This document shows, piece after piece, positions 45,651 to 57,853 of a stretch of 64,000 nucleotides of DNA; the stretch's first letter is position 1; every line of letters starts with the position of its first letter. The stretch is taken from positions 154,627 to 218,626 of the forward strand of contig SWBL01000033.1 of assembly GCA_024195585.1 (NCBI GenBank), given 5' to 3'. A program made the translations under genes and the position numbers. Origin of the DNA: Aureobasidium sp. EXF-3400 (lineage: Eukaryota; Ascomycota; Dothideomycetes; Dothideales; Saccotheciaceae). The notes beneath the pieces were generated by a model. The model saw only the letters and a list, made by a program, of their open reading frames with translations. It did no database searches and was not told where the DNA came from.

Positions 45651-48600
45651 ATGTCTTCCCCACCAGCAGCGCCGAGCAGTCCACCACAGGACAATTATGG
45701 CCCTGACGACCAACTACGCGACGAAGCGGCAGCATCACAGCACTCGTTGCAGCCCCCTACCGATGGCACCACTCAGAACTCATCACAACTCCCTCCAGCC
45801 TCTTCACCACTCTTCTTCCAATCATCGCCTGCGGTCAATGGTGGTGCGGGTATGAGCTCTCCCATGAGGGCCGAGTCAGCACTACCGAGCGATGGCGGCC
45901 CTACACCACGAGCCTCGGGACAGACCATAGGAGGTGCGCAAGCCTCTGCTCATCATGCAGTAGAAACAGAACTGACCAGAGAATACAGATTCGTCGCCTA
46001 TCCGTTACGCATCCAGTTCTAGCGGTGCACCTTTGACTGCAGGCAACAGAGCCAACCAACTCCGCAGCGACAGCAGCGGTCTGTTTGTGCGCTCTCCATA
46101 CTCAGGAGGTCCCGTTGGTGCGGCCAACAGACGTCACGATATCGAATCAGACATCCTCTCCGGCAGCGGCCGAAGGAGACTCTTCGTCGACGAGAACGGC
46201 AGACCCACCCGCAACGAGATATCACCCTCCGACACTGCCACCTTTTCCAATGTCGACCCTCACACTTCCGAAGCTAATATTCTCGGAGGACAGTCAACCA
46301 GAACTGTCTGGGGTACAAACATCAGTGTCTCGGATACATTGAGCACATGCCATACCTTCTTCCGTGACTTCCAGAGAAAGTACCGCTTGCGCTATGATGG
46401 AGAACTCACAGAAACTCAAAATCTGCCCGCCGATCATCCTGGAAACGAAAAGGTCTACATGAATGCTCTAGAGATGATGCTGGACCTTGGAACGAGTCAG
46501 TTGAACCTCGACATGGAGAACCTCAAAGCCTATCCCTCGACGCAAAAGCTGTGGTACCAGATGCAGAACTTCCCTGCCGAAATTCTGCCTATTTTCGATC
46601 AGGCCTTGAAAGACACAATGTACGAGCTTGCAGAGAAGCGCATGTCGGAAATGCGCATTCCTTCTCAGCGTCACCAAAACGCTAGAGATAGCTCAATGCC
46701 CGCAATGCCCTCCTCGGACATCGACGCTACTACGCCACGACCTACACAGAACGAGAACATCCCTGATCTCATCCAAGAGGTCGAGAGCCGCATTTTCAGA
46801 ATCAGACCTTTCAACATGGGCAAGACCATCAACTTGCGCGACCTTAACCCGGGAGACATGGACAAGATGGTTAGTGTCAAAGGTCTTGTCATCAGAACTA
46901 CCCCTATCATCCCGGACATGAGAGAAGCCTTCTTCCGTTGTTCTGTCTGTCATCATACTGTCAAGGTCGATATCGATCGTGGTAAGATTGCCGAGCCCAC
47001 TGTCTGCCCTCGCGAGGTCTGCGCTTCTCCCAACTCCATGCAGATCGTACACAACCGCTGTGTCTTCTCCAACAAGCAGGTCATCAAGTTGCAAGAAACT
47101 CCCGATCGCGTACCTGATGGTCAAACTCCTCATTCGGTCTCATTGTGTGTCTACGACGATTTGGTTGATGTATGCAAAGCCGGTGACAGAGTCGAGATTA
47201 CTGGTGTGTTCAAGTGCAACCAAGTCCGCATCAACCCCCGTCAACGATCAGTCAAGAACATCTTCAAGACTTACATTGACTGCGTCTTCATCAAGAAGGT
47301 TGACAAGCGTCGCATGGGCATTGATATCTCAACACTCGAGGAAGAACTGTCAGAACAAGCTTCCGGTGGCAAGGAAGAGGTCAGAAAGGTCAGCGCAGAG
47401 GAAGAGGCCAAGATTCTCGAGACTGGTGCTCGACCGGACGTCTACGATCTCCTCTCGCGATCCTTGGCTCCCAGTATCTACGAGATGGACGACGTGAAGA
47501 AGGGTATTCTCCTTCAACTCTTTGGAGGTACCAACAAGTCCTTCGAAAAGGGTGGTAGCCCCAAATACCGTGGCGACATCAATGTTTTGCTTTGCGGTGA
47601 TCCTTCGACAGCGAAGTCGCAGATTCTCTCTTACGTCCACAGAATCGCTCCTCGTGGTGTCTACACGAGTGGTAAGGGTTCATCGGCTGTTGGTTTGACG
47701 GCCTATGTCACTCGTGATCCGGAAACCAGAACGCTCGTTCTGGAGTCTGGTGCTCTTGTTCTGTCAGATGGTGGTGTATGCTGTATCGATGAGTTCGACA
47801 AGATGAACGACTCGACGCGATCAGTTCTGCACGAAGTCATGGAACAGCAGACAGTTTCCATCGCAAAGGCAGGTATCATCACTACTTTGAACGCAAGAAC
47901 CAGTATTCTGGCATCTGCCAATCCCATCGGCAGCAAGTATAACCCAAACTTGCCTGTACCTCAAAACATCGATCTGCCGCCTACATTGCTCTCGCGTTTC
48001 GATCTGGTATATCTGGTGCTCGACCGTATCGACGAGATGAACGATCGCCGTATGGCAAAGCATTTGGTCGGCATGTACCTCGACGACACTCCTGAGAATG
48101 CCAGCGCAAACGAGATCCTTGTAAGTTTATGCCTTGCAACCATCACTTGATCCTATCACTGACCAGATTCCAGCCTATCGAATTTCTCACCTCCTACATC
48201 TCCTACGCCCGCAACAACATCCAGCCAAAGATTACCGAAGAGGCATCACAAGCCTTGGTAACAGCCTACGTCGCCATGCGCAACCTCGGTGCCGATGTTC
48301 GCGCAGCAGACCGCCGCATCACAGCCACAACCCGTCAACTAGAATCTATGATTCGTCTTGCCGAAGCGCATGCAAAGATGCACCTACGCAGCGAAGTCAC
48401 AGCCGACGATGTCAACGAAGCCGTGCGTCTAATTCAGTCAGCGCTCAAGCAATCAGCAACAGATTCCAGAACGGGATTGATCGATATGGGATTGTTGACT
48501 GAAGGCACTAGTGCTTCGGAGAGGAAACGCAAGGCCGATCTTAAGGACGCGGTACTCGGTGCTGTGGACGATATGCTCAGGAGTGGTAACTCGAGTGTCA

Positions 48601-48761
48601 GGGTTCAAGATCTACTGAGAAGGGTTGGTGATGATTCGACTGTTCCTGTCGAGTCTGCTGAGTTGGGCGAGGCTTTGCGTGCACTTGAAGGAGAAGGCAA
48701 GTTGTTGATCTCAGGTGAAGGACAACGACGTAGTGTCAGGAGGGTCACTGGTATGGCTTGA
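45651..48761 (+). CDS. MCM4: DNA replication licensing factor MCM4
   Basis: A subunit of the MCM2-7 replicative helicase. Exons 45651-45933, 45989-48120 and 48174-48761 encode exactly 1000 aa. The N-terminal 160 residues are Ser/Pro-rich with many SP sites (SSPLFFQSSP, SPIRYASSS), as expected for a kinase-regulated MCM4 tail. A zinc motif (CSVCHH...CPREVC) lies near 412, Walker A GDPSTAKSQ near 631, Walker B CIDEFDKM near 691, and the Arg finger SRF near 763. The subfamily signature YVHRIAPRGVYTSGKGSSAVGL is split by nothing. A winged-helix C-terminus ends VRRVTGMA. Confidence 0.98.
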
Positions 48762-49138
48762 GAGGTTTGTGGATATGGATGATGCTTTTTTCTGTTTCGA
48801 ATATTGGAGAGGGGGTTCTTTGGAGGGGGTGTTTCTATCTCAAAGGATGATAGATATCAAAGGCGTTTTTTGCTTCTTTCCTCTCTTTCCACCGTCTATC
48901 GTGCCTTCTTCTTCGGCTTTGCTTGCCGGATGGTGCAAAGATAAAACACAATCGCTACTGGCGAATTACCATTCTGCGCCTCGTGTCTGTGCCGACTTCT
49001 GTGGGATAACGGATCCGAGTCTTGGATGCTCTTTCCTCTTCTCCTTGCACCTCTTCTTCTTGCTTGGCAGATTACTTTGTTTTTGTGGGTTCGTGAATTT
49101 TCGTAGCTGGCTGATGTACTTTCTGGTAGTAGCAGCTT
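48762..49138. other. Convergent 3' spacer
   Basis: About 380 T-rich bases between convergent MCM4 and RPB7; nothing recognisable. Confidence 0.4.
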
Positions 49139-49778
49139 TCAAGCCTCGAGCAAGGGACTATGATGGCAGTCAGTAGATGCCACAACGTAAAGTCAAGGAT
49201 ATTTTGTTCAACATACCCGAGGAAATCCTCCTTGATGGTCGCAATGGCGTACATCTGGCCAACTTCACCTCTGATACCCTTGATCTTGACGCGGATATGG
49301 GTGCCCCTTTCAATAACCTGATCGGCATTGTCTGTGAACTGTGGCGGCGTAGCATTGCCATCAAACTTGATATCACTAGGAATCATCTGTGTTTCTCAGT
49401 CAGCCACTTCCCCTTCACCTCCATGTAGAGAAAATCCAAAAAACTCACAGCCTTGCTAACAAAAACATTCAACGGACCCACATCCACAAAAAATCCATTG
49501 CTAACCACACTGCTCACCATACCATCACAAACCTCACCCTTGAAAGGTCTCCAAACCACTGCCTGAAACATAATCGTAAACTCTGCAAAGCCACTGCCGG
49601 GCAAGACGCGAGGTTCAGAGATGTCGATTACACTGACGACACAGACGATGTAGAAGTTTCCGGTGTTTGTGCCTTCGACGTCTTGGTAGAGGGTGTCGGT
49701 GATGTATTTGTGGGTGTCTTTGTCGAAGTAGGAGGGGTGTAGGTTTACGACACGCTCCATTTCGTGGAGGAAGAACAT
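49139..49778 (-). CDS. RPB7: RNA polymerase II subunit RPB7
   Basis: With RPB4 it forms the stalk of RNA polymerase II. Complement exons 49449-49778, 49217-49386 and 49139-49157 give 172 aa; yeast has 171. The start is MFFLHEMERVVNLHPSYF. Next come LYQDVEGTNTGNFYIVCV, RPFKGEVCDGMVSSVVSNGF, FVDVGPLNVFVSKA, MIPSDIKFD, the S1-like end IRVKIKGIRGEVGQMYAIAT and IKEDFLG. The last exon of 19 nt (adding PLLEA) is inferred from a fitting acceptor. The frame is open upstream to 50141 but without an ATG. Confidence 0.95.
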
Positions 49779-50772
49779 GGTGAGGAGGGTTGTGAGGGGT
49801 GTGAGACGCGTGGAGCGAGGGGTGTGGTGTTGCGCTGGAGAGTTGGAAGAGTAGTTGTTGAAGATCAGGAGGAAATGGTGATCGGAGAGAGTCGATGTGA
49901 AAGTCGCGGTAGAAGACGGAGAACAATTGACGATAGCAGAAGTGAAAGGCGACCAAGCTAATGGCGCTTTAACTGATGTATTGGTGAATGCAAAAGACGC
50001 GCGCGCTCCCGAAGTTCCTTGCTCTTTCTTGAATCCTGAGAAATGACCGTGACGTGAAAGACGATGATGCTGCAGAGTCCGGCCGGTGCGCGCGCAGATG
50101 AAAAGGGCGGCGACGAATTGACGTTGGGATGGAAAATGCACGCGACAATAATAGAATCGCGGATCGCAAAGTTGCTAGTACGTAGCTGTATCGACCTCGA
50201 CGGGCATGCTTGGCATTGTTGTTGAGAATGATTGTCAGATATGTTGGCCCGCCGGCTAGCTTGACACCGACCTTTGGCCCGCTTGATGATTTGAACCACC
50301 ACCACCAGTGCTTGGATCGTCACATCTTTAGAAATGCATAACACTTTTTAAAGATGCAATCGCTGTCCGAGGTAGAAGCCTATCGTTGCATTCTCGGAAA
50401 CTTGCATGCGCCGGTCGGCCTTTCGTATTGTCCGTGGCTGCTTGATCTCGTCGTCAATCGGGCCTGCAGGAGATATGCACCAGAAACGATATGTCAGGCC
50501 GTCTCTAGAACGACAGTTGCAGAGTGAATTTGTATCTTGACATTCGCACCTTTTGGAGGAAAAGTGTTTGTGAAAGGACGGTATTGGACACACCGCGAGG
50601 CTACAGAGCAAATTGCGCGCTTCGAATGAGTATGCATTTCGTCTCCAACATCCATCCTTGTCTATTTTTGTACTGCAATTGATTATACTTGCTGGTACAT
50701 CAGATTATCTTCCATCGCTGCTTCACCATTCCATCCCCACCACTTTTGAAAGACGCTCTTCAAACTATGACC
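49779..50772. other. Spacer upstream of RPB7
   Basis: Nearly 1 kb between the RPB7 start and the 3' end of the BTB gene on the same strand. The RPB7 frame is open over the first 360 bases but no in-frame ATG or family sequence is present. Nothing else. Confidence 0.4.
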
Positions 50773-51587
50773 TCAGAGTGGTTCGTAGTCGATTGACAGG
50801 CGATACAGGCCGTATGACACCTCTGGCATACTCAATATCATCTTCTGAATCGCCACGTTGTCCCTGAAGAAATGACGCCCATGATAAAGAAATCTCAGCA
50901 CAGCTCGTCGGAAGGTCTTGTCTGACGATGGTACAGCGTTGAACGCAATCACAGTGGCTGTGACTGCTCTTTCTTCTGTAATCAGCCTGTTGTGTTCACC
51001 GCAGAACTTGATAAGGGCCACCGACTTCAGTCCCAGTACGCCGTATTTCTCTCCCATTGCATACATTCTTGCGTGCTCGTCCAACAGGGCTTCATGCACC
51101 GTCACACCATCGGTCTGAGTTGTCTCTTTCTCAAGATAGTCGTGGTGATAAAAGTAGTGAATCATGAGCTTGACGCTGGCTGTGGTTTCGACGTCGAGGT
51201 CCCAGTCGAATTCGGGCATAACATCTGACTCAGTTGGTTCAGTCGATTCAGTTGGCTGGATCGGCTCAGTTGGCTCGACTGGCTTGACTTGTTCGACTGG
51301 CTTGTTTCGACCAGAGCTGGCAGTGATGTTGATGACGTTTGTAGTTCCTTCCTGGAATCTGCCTGGTTGGCATGCGGCTCTGAAGAAACTCGACTGCGGA
51401 CAGATGATGGCTTTGTGAACGTTGTACGTGTGCGAGCCACACACGATCGTGAGGTCAGAATACGCGCCGCTTTCGTGGAGTCTGTACACTAGTCAGAAAG
51501 ATAAGACGCACAGGATGAGGCGACGTACAAGTGGAGTCGATTCGCCAGATAAAGCTGCGGATCAGAGATGGCAGAGATTGCTGCCAT
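50773..51587 (-). CDS. BTB/POZ domain protein
   Basis: Complement exons 51529-51587 and 50773-51481 give 255 aa. The start MAAISAISDPQLYLANRLHL is joined by a GTACGT donor and a GTACAG acceptor to LHESGAYSDLTIVCGS. The BTB core is clear: SDLTIVCGSHTYNVHKAIIC, SSFFRAACQPGRFQEG, then VKLMIHYFYHHDY and LLDEHARMYAMGEKYGVLGLKSVA. Between the strands lies a low-complexity PTE-type repeat (PVEPTEPIQPTESTEPTES). Many filamentous ascomycetes have expanded families of such proteins, thought to be substrate adaptors for cullin 3 in some cases. The role of this one is not known. Confidence 0.85.
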
Positions 51588-52289
51588 CTTGTGGTCGCGA
51601 ATGGCGTCGTTGAAGAGCAAGTTAAGAGGTTTACTGACCAGACTCCAAAGATGATGGAGTATGGTCTAGGTGCTCAGTCGCTCGATTCGTCTCGGCGGCT
51701 CACTTTCGTCGTGGACCACACGTTCTCACCTCGATCGCGGGAGATCTCACAGTTCAGTGACAGAAGCAGATTCGTTGCGGTTCACCGCAGAGCTCACTTC
51801 GATCTTTTCGAGGATCCGTCGACGCTAGCCCGAGAAAGCAAACAGGCGTACATCTCACCGAGCAATCGTAACTATATTCAATCACTCGTGCCGGTTTAAT
51901 ATGCTGACCTCTGATCGCGGAATTACACATGAGTGAAGGCTCTCACAGTTGGCATTGGATATGTCGAGGACGACTCTCCCTCCATCGACCCATCTACCTT
52001 TCTCTATGACGAAATTCACATGTCCTGACGACCATACGATGGTTCGACTTGGAGCATGGGTTTCTGGCACACGGTAGTTGAAATGGCAGGCTCAAAGCTT
52101 TGAGCTATCGTGAACAAAGAACAATCGGAAATTTGTTCTTAGTCTCCTCCCCGGGCGCTCGAGCTTGGTGAGTTTCATTGTTCGTTGTGGTCCGGAATAG
52201 GATTTCTTCTCGATCTCCAGTATCTCGTCGGCGACGGATCTGCCTGGCGGAGTTACATTGTTGAGCGCATAACCACACGCATCGAAAAC
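51588..52289. other. Intergenic, no gene recognised
   Basis: About 700 bases between divergent starts. A 122-codon frame at 51531-51899 overlaps the BTB exon and has no features. Confidence 0.4.
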
Positions 52290-53851
52290 ATGGCGGTCAC
52301 GGACGACGATCGGATGGATACCGACAGCGACAGCTCAAATCAAAGCGATGTTCCTCTCGACGATATCGATCAAGAGATCCTTGGCCTCACCAGTGATGCC
52401 GAGACATACGACGACGAGGACATGGACATGGACATGGACATGGACATGGACGATTACAGCTCAGGTTCCGATAACGAATCCCACAGCGATGACACGGAAC
52501 TCGGAACTCCATCTCCACCTCCGGCGGTGGCTCCAAGCGCGGAGTTAAAGTGGCATGAAGGCGATCCAATACTGAGAAAGATTGGTCTCGAGACTTTGAA
52601 CGATAAGGGCTACATAAACCTCGAGACAATCTGTACAGACCGGACTTTCGGCCACTCTGGCGACCGAGCTCTTAAGGCAGCCAGATGGCGAGCGAAGCAT
52701 GAAGTGCAAATAGGCTTGCATCATCAAGTCGAAGAATCAACCAAAGGAAAAAGCAAGAAGGGGAAGTATGGAAGGCTCGATGACTTTCATCGCATTCATC
52801 CCATCTTTCGTCAAGACAACTGGAACTCAGATGATTTACTGCTCGGAAGTGAGAAAAACCACTTCTTCAAGAAGCTAAAACCAGTGTTACAATTGGCTAC
52901 TTTACTTCTCGAGGATGAGACCATGGTCGGATACATCTTCGGCATGCTTGACGTCGGCAGTCACAAGGAGATCACTTTCCCGGGCGTCGAGAAAAGACTA
53001 GGAAGAAAGGTATATTCGTTCGAGAAACGAAACAACCTTAGCGAAGCAGAGAGACAGACAGTCTGGAAAGAGCTCTACGAGCTTTCGGCGAACTTATGGT
53101 GGACTGAGGAGGAGATCAGCACCGATAAGGAGAAGTTACATGCCTACACGTGGGGCGGTCGAGGTTCCATCGAGATAGTTCTGGACAAGCATTACATCGA
53201 CTGTGTGTCTAGAGAAGTTTCGGCGGTCGAAGATGCTACCGATTGGACGCCGGGCTCTAATGGAGAGTCGGCTCGACTGAGGGTGATGTTCAATCTTGCC
53301 ACTACGATGGTACACGAGGTTATGCATGCGCTGTGGCGTAACAAACACTTCCCAGACTATGAGCCTTACTACATGGACACAAGAGCTGCAGAGCTTGGCT
53401 TCCAATGGGAGCAACTTCTGTACTCCGGCCAGATTGATAATCCTACACAGGACAGAGGCAGCCCCTATGTAAGCTTACGATGTTATCAGAACTGCGAAGA
53501 TAATCGCTGATATCTATACAGATCTTGACTATCAACAACTGGCCACCCCCCAGCGACTATGAAAGTGACCAAAAAGCGCTCATGAGCCACAAGAAATGGG
53601 GATCGAGCGACGTCCTTCAAGACTTTGCAGTCGACATGGGTTTCGTACAAGGTCTGTTCACGCACGAGTTCTGGAGCGAGGTTGATCGATACGGCATTTC
53701 CAACTTCTGGCCTCGGAGAATGTTGGGAGTCCGTAGCACCATTGTTTCGAAGTATTGGGATGCCGAAAGTCCTACTACCAGAGGGCCTGCTGATGGCAAA
53801 CCTCCAAGTCCGGACGGCGCAGATTCTAGGGGCATCATTGACCGGCATTGA
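52290..53851 (+). CDS. Zincin-like metallopeptidase-fold protein, family unknown
   Basis: Exons 52290-53468 and 53522-53851 give 502 aa. The first 95 residues are very acidic, with a Met-Asp run encoded by a hexamer repeat. The rest is globular. Near residue 336 the helix ATTMVHEVMHALW contains HEVMH, an HExxH zinc-binding motif. About 25-30 residues on, TRAAELGFQWEQLLYSG supplies a Glu in a helix, as expected for a gluzincin third ligand. No signal peptide or pro-region is seen, so it is probably intracellular. I know similar fungal hypotheticals with HE-x-x-H followed by ELG-x-x-x-E but no assigned substrate. Catalytic activity is inferred only from the motif. Confidence 0.7.
52418..52452 (+). 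repeat. Hexanucleotide microsatellite (GGACAT)n
   Basis: About five and a half GGACAT units encoding alternating Met and Asp in the acidic N-terminus of the zincin-like protein. Confidence 0.85.
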
Positions 53852-54213
53852 GTCGACCGATGTATACAAAGGGCATTATCACGACCGGAATGGGTTATTA
53901 CTCATGGCTCGCAATAAAGAATGTTAAATTTTCCAAGCTTTCCTCGATGACACAAGAATACCGCTTTGTTGGCAGGGTTAACGCCATGTAACATACTCCC
54001 AAGGTCTTTGACTTCGACTGAGGGACAAAGGTCAGTTTTGTGTGTGAAGACTCGCCATCCATTTCCGGAAAGCTGCAACGATGGGTCTTTGTACATGCTA
54101 TATCCTGTTCAAACACAGTCTCCGCCGTGAACTTTAGAACATTCAGGTACCTCAAACTGGAAACATAAGTTCGCACCTTACAACACCGATATCAACCTAC
54201 ATTTAGTGTGAAA
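53852..54213. other. Intergenic before tandem family member A
   Basis: About 360 bases; only frames under 100 codons, none convincing. Confidence 0.4.
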
Positions 54214-55074
54214 ATGGCAGGTCCCTTGGGTGCCGCTGGTCCCTTTCGTCCCATACCGAAAGCTCTTCTCAGGAGCGGCAATCCGTCTCGCAGCACAAGC
54301 GTACCACCACTTCGACGATCCGCTCGATTAGCTGGAGAACCTCCAGATCATGAGTTCGGACTGTTCGTACAACATGGATGGACACCTGAGGGCATTGAGA
54401 TCGATTCCACCGTTAAATTCAACAGGAAGACAGGCGCGGTGCATGGCGACTGGGCGTATCGAGTGAACAAATACTCCCGCAGGAAGGCATTTTATCCAGG
54501 GCAGATCATCCAAGCAACCGACGCTCACCCTCAAACCATCCTTGACAAAAAACTGGACGACCCTGATGTTGCGCAGACTGCCTGTGGTCCAATCTTTGCA
54601 AAGATGAGAGCCATGGTCGTCCTACATCACACCTTCAATGGTCTATTATGTTTGCCCATGTACACGGTCAAGGAAGGTGTAACATTACCAGCTGCAAGGT
54701 ATGCGGAGTTGGCCAGTATTAGTGACGACAAGAAATGGATTGGAAAGACACCTTGGGCTGGTCTTCCTCTTCGGATGAAGGTATGGGGTGGACAGCCAGG
54801 AAATCAATATCAATATTCAACGATCGAGCTGCTCCAACCCGTACATGTTCTTACTACGTCAAGAATAATAAACATTGGCTACATGTGTGGTGGAGAATAC
54901 GCCAAGTTGCTCAAACTTCATCTCTACAGGGAACTTATGGCGAAAAGAATGGCGTACCAGACTTATGGCGAGACCTTTACTCCGTCACTCACGTGGCGGC
55001 CGACTCCCGGTCGAAAAGAAGAACTCACCGCTGCCGAACAACGAATGCAATACAAGATGCACATGAGATGGTAG
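54214..55074 (+). CDS. Tandem family member A (DUF6590-like)
   Basis: Single exon, 286 aa, start MAGPLGAAGPFRPIPKALLR. A short motif PPLRRSARLAGEPPDHEF near residue 30 is followed by a globular region. In order it has YPGQIIQATDAHPQT, GPIFAKMRAMVVLHHTFNGL with CLPMYT, WIGKTPWAGLPLRMKVWGGQ, STIELLQPVHVL, GYMCGGEYAKLLKLHLYREL. The same order occurs in the next two genes downstream, so the three are paralogues. The layout (PG-x-I/V-x-x-A, then K-x-R-x-M-V-V, C-x-P-M-x-T, and a terminal Gly-x-Tyr-x-x-L helix) recalls the fungal DUF6590 domain. That match is from pattern memory and would need a profile search. No signal peptide. Confidence 0.7.
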   Translation: MAGPLGAAGPFRPIPKALLRSGNPSRSTSVPPLRRSARLAGEPPDHEFGLFVQHGWTPEGIEIDSTVKFNRKTGAVHGDWAYRVNKYSRRKAFYPGQIIQATDAHPQTILDKKLDDPDVAQTACGPIFAKMRAMVVLHHTFNGLLCLPMYTVKEGVTLPAARYAELASISDDKKWIGKTPWAGLPLRMKVWGGQPGNQYQYSTIELLQPVHVLTTSRIINIGYMCGGEYAKLLKLHLYRELMAKRMAYQTYGETFTPSLTWRPTPGRKEELTAAEQRMQYKMHMRW

Positions 55075-56183
55075 TCTGATGGGACTTGACCATCTGGTCT
55101 GATCCATAAACTAGTCAGGGACGGATGATGTGGAATAAGGGGATTCGTACAGGGGCTCCGAACATTCTTTCGTTAGGTTAATATCTGATCTTTACTTGCT
55201 TTCGTTGTTGCGCCTTCATCGAACTCCATAGTCTTCAAGATAGCGGGAAATCAATCGCGTGATGTTAATTGTATCGTGTGATGCATATCCCCAGAAGTAA
55301 CAACAGAATGATTCTAGATTTCTTGTGCATCGATGAAGTTCGTGTAAAAGGATTATCTGAGGCTGTTCATCAAGCCAGAATCTCGCTATATACGCAGCTG
55401 AGTATTCTGTTGTGCTGCGGAACTAGTACTCTTTCCTAGCTGTGTGTATGCTAGGTCGATCTTGAAGCTTTTGGACTATGTGTCAGTGTGAGTGATCATA
55501 TGGAGTATCATGACGATCTTTGGAAAAGCACTAGACTGTAGGAGTGGAGGGAACCATGTTTTGACATGTGATACAGTAAACATTGCAAGCAAGCTTTATA
55601 AGTCTGCAAGATTGATTCACTTCCGCCCGGATAGTCAAGCGGTCAGGAGGCAAGTGTATTACGCACGTCGGATTACCTACGGGAGTAATTTATTGATTCG
55701 TGGATCTCCAGGGATAGGAAGTTGAGTACGACTTGGAGGTTCGTGATTATCTAAGGGCTTTTTTTTTTGCCACCCTTTGATGGTAGACACTTGACCCCCC
55801 TTTCTGTGCTTTGATGAAGAGGATACGAGAAATGCTTTGTTTTGATGTAAAAAGATCAGTCGTAATTTACGGAGTTGAACAAGAAGTGGCTTGTGTTCAA
55901 TCCTGAGCGTGAGCAATCATTTCGCACAAGATGCGTGACCAAGCAACGCGATGTTTGAATTTCTTTCACTGACTGCCGGAAACATCAAAACTCCTTTCGA
56001 GTTGCACAGGACAAAGAATTCATGTCACAAAAATTCGAATGCTAGAGGCCGGATTTGATTAGAGTGAGTTGAGGGACAAAGACAATCGTCCAGGCTATCA
56101 TCCTGATAAGTTGTAACCTGTCGCAGTCTTGTTTCCTGACAGCTATCCAGCAAGCCGCTTTACTTCACACTATACAACACAAG
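55075..56183. other. Intergenic between family members A and B
   Basis: 1.1 kb, relatively A/T-rich, with runs of T near 55755 and short frames only. A stretch near 55627 vaguely resembles a tRNA D-arm but does not fold into one. Confidence 0.4.
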
Positions 56184-57301
56184 ATGGCAACGTCCGTAAC
56201 AAGTGTTTTTACGATCGACGATCATCCAATAGGACCTGATGGCCAACCTCTCCGAAGATCTGCGCGTCTCAATGTCACCAGGAGTGGTCACGAGCTGATA
56301 GAGCAAAAGCAGACGGTTCAAGGCATCGACTACACGAGGCGTCTCTTACAGAATGTCAAAAAACAAAAGACCTGGAAGCTTTACGCTGTCAAAGCTATGA
56401 ACGTCAACCTCGACAACTTATGGCCTGGACGCATTGTCAAAGCGATCGATTGTTATCCTCAAACAGATCTGGGAGCTAGACCATATGACCGAATCATCGG
56501 AGCCACTGGTTTGGCAGGCCCAATCGAGGCCAAGTTCCGCTACATGGTAAGTGATAAAGGCACAGATAGCACGAGTCAACGAGCATCAGATGGTGTTTGG
56601 ACGTAAAGGTCTACCTTTCACGCTGCAGGGTGTTATCTGAACCACTAGATGTTTCTCTCGAGAATTTCAGCACACTCGATCGGCATCTTCTCAATTCGAG
56701 ATGGTACTCGGGCACTGCGACAAGGTAGATCATGGTGTCTGCCATAGCTTCGTGATAGCGTGTTGTTCATCATGCAAAGGGACATGCTAACTGATCCTTT
56801 CTTTGATAGATTGTAGTCTGGAGAACGGATCAAGGCGTAGCCGCTATACCTCTCTACACTTTCGCAGAAATTCGATCCAGAATACGACAGGCCAGATTGG
56901 AAGAATTTGTGAGCGTCACCACGGAGTCTGATTGGAAGGGGGACACGCCATGGGCGGGTATGCCACTCCTTGCCAAGTTCAACCAAGCATACAACTGCGA
57001 ATCGAGATGCTATGCTGATCTCTCTCGACCACACTGGATAGGACAACACGAAGCAATAGTTGACGACGTTGGTCGAATCTTGGGAGGAGATTACAGCAAA
57101 CTGATGGATCTTCTCGCAAAGAAGGAGCGCGAATTTAGAACGGCTGCCTTTGCACGATATGACACAAATGGCCCTCAGGGGGATCAGCCTGAGTTGTACG
57201 AGCCTTGGACGCCTACTAAGCCACATCAGCCAGAGCGAGGAAAGAGATATCAAGATGACAAGACAAGAAGAATGGATCTTAAGAGATTCCCGAGGGTTTA
57301 G
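56184..57301 (+). CDS. Tandem family member B (DUF6590-like)
   Basis: Exons 56184-56546 and 56810-57301 encode 284 aa; the 263-nt intron is unusually long for this window. Near residue 24 it has GQPLRRSARLNVTRSGHEL, matching member A. The shared module follows: LWPGRIVKAIDCYPQT, GPIEAKFRYM joined across the intron to IVVWRTDQGVAAIPLYT, then WKGDTPWAGMPLLAKFNQ, ADLSRPHWIG and GRILGGDYSKLMDLLAKKER. Intron position falls inside the conserved M-V-V strand, and the splice restores the match. The tail is charged and ends KRFPRV. Function unknown. Confidence 0.7.
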
Positions 57302-57853
57302 CATTACAATTTTCCATAGTATTGTGCTGTACGTGTGTAGATTGGAAGGAATTGGCAATGGAAGTTGTTGTTCTGCGGCAAGTTTACCAGAATCATGAAG
57401 AACCAGCTTGGTCAACAGAGACAGCCTCGTCGGCTCATCCATTGAAAGCTTTTGGTACATCTGTGCAAGATTTAGTGATGTCGTTTGCTATGGTCAGTGG
57501 CAGCTCAAGTATCAACATACACAACGGAGAGGTGTTCTGATAATTCTCTCGAGGCTTGCACTGCTTTTATAACCAGCTATGCATCTCATACGATTTGTAT
57601 AGGCACATTCTCTAAAAGCTTTCGCGCGTAGTCATCTCGTGTTGATTTCACATCGGGTATCGACGTTTTCAAAGCCTCTATGTATATCTTGAATCAATAG
57701 TAGAGCATTCAACTCGAAGCTGAAAACGGCAGTTTACGAGACAAGACAAAGAGCGACCCTGAAATATGATTTCTTTGTCCAGGTCACACATAAGCACGAG
57801 CAATATGTCATTACAACTCACCTAGCGTTTTTCTATCTGTCTGTAGATCCAAG
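57302..57853. other. Intergenic between family members B and C
   Basis: About 550 bases with a 72-codon frame of no evident meaning. Confidence 0.4.

Noticed and set aside
49779..50141. Upstream extension of the RPB7 frame by 121 codons
   Set aside because: No ATG in frame before MFFLHE, which is the family start.
55625..55720. tRNA-like stretch
   Set aside because: The D-arm-like part is followed by no consistent anticodon arm or GGTTCRA box.
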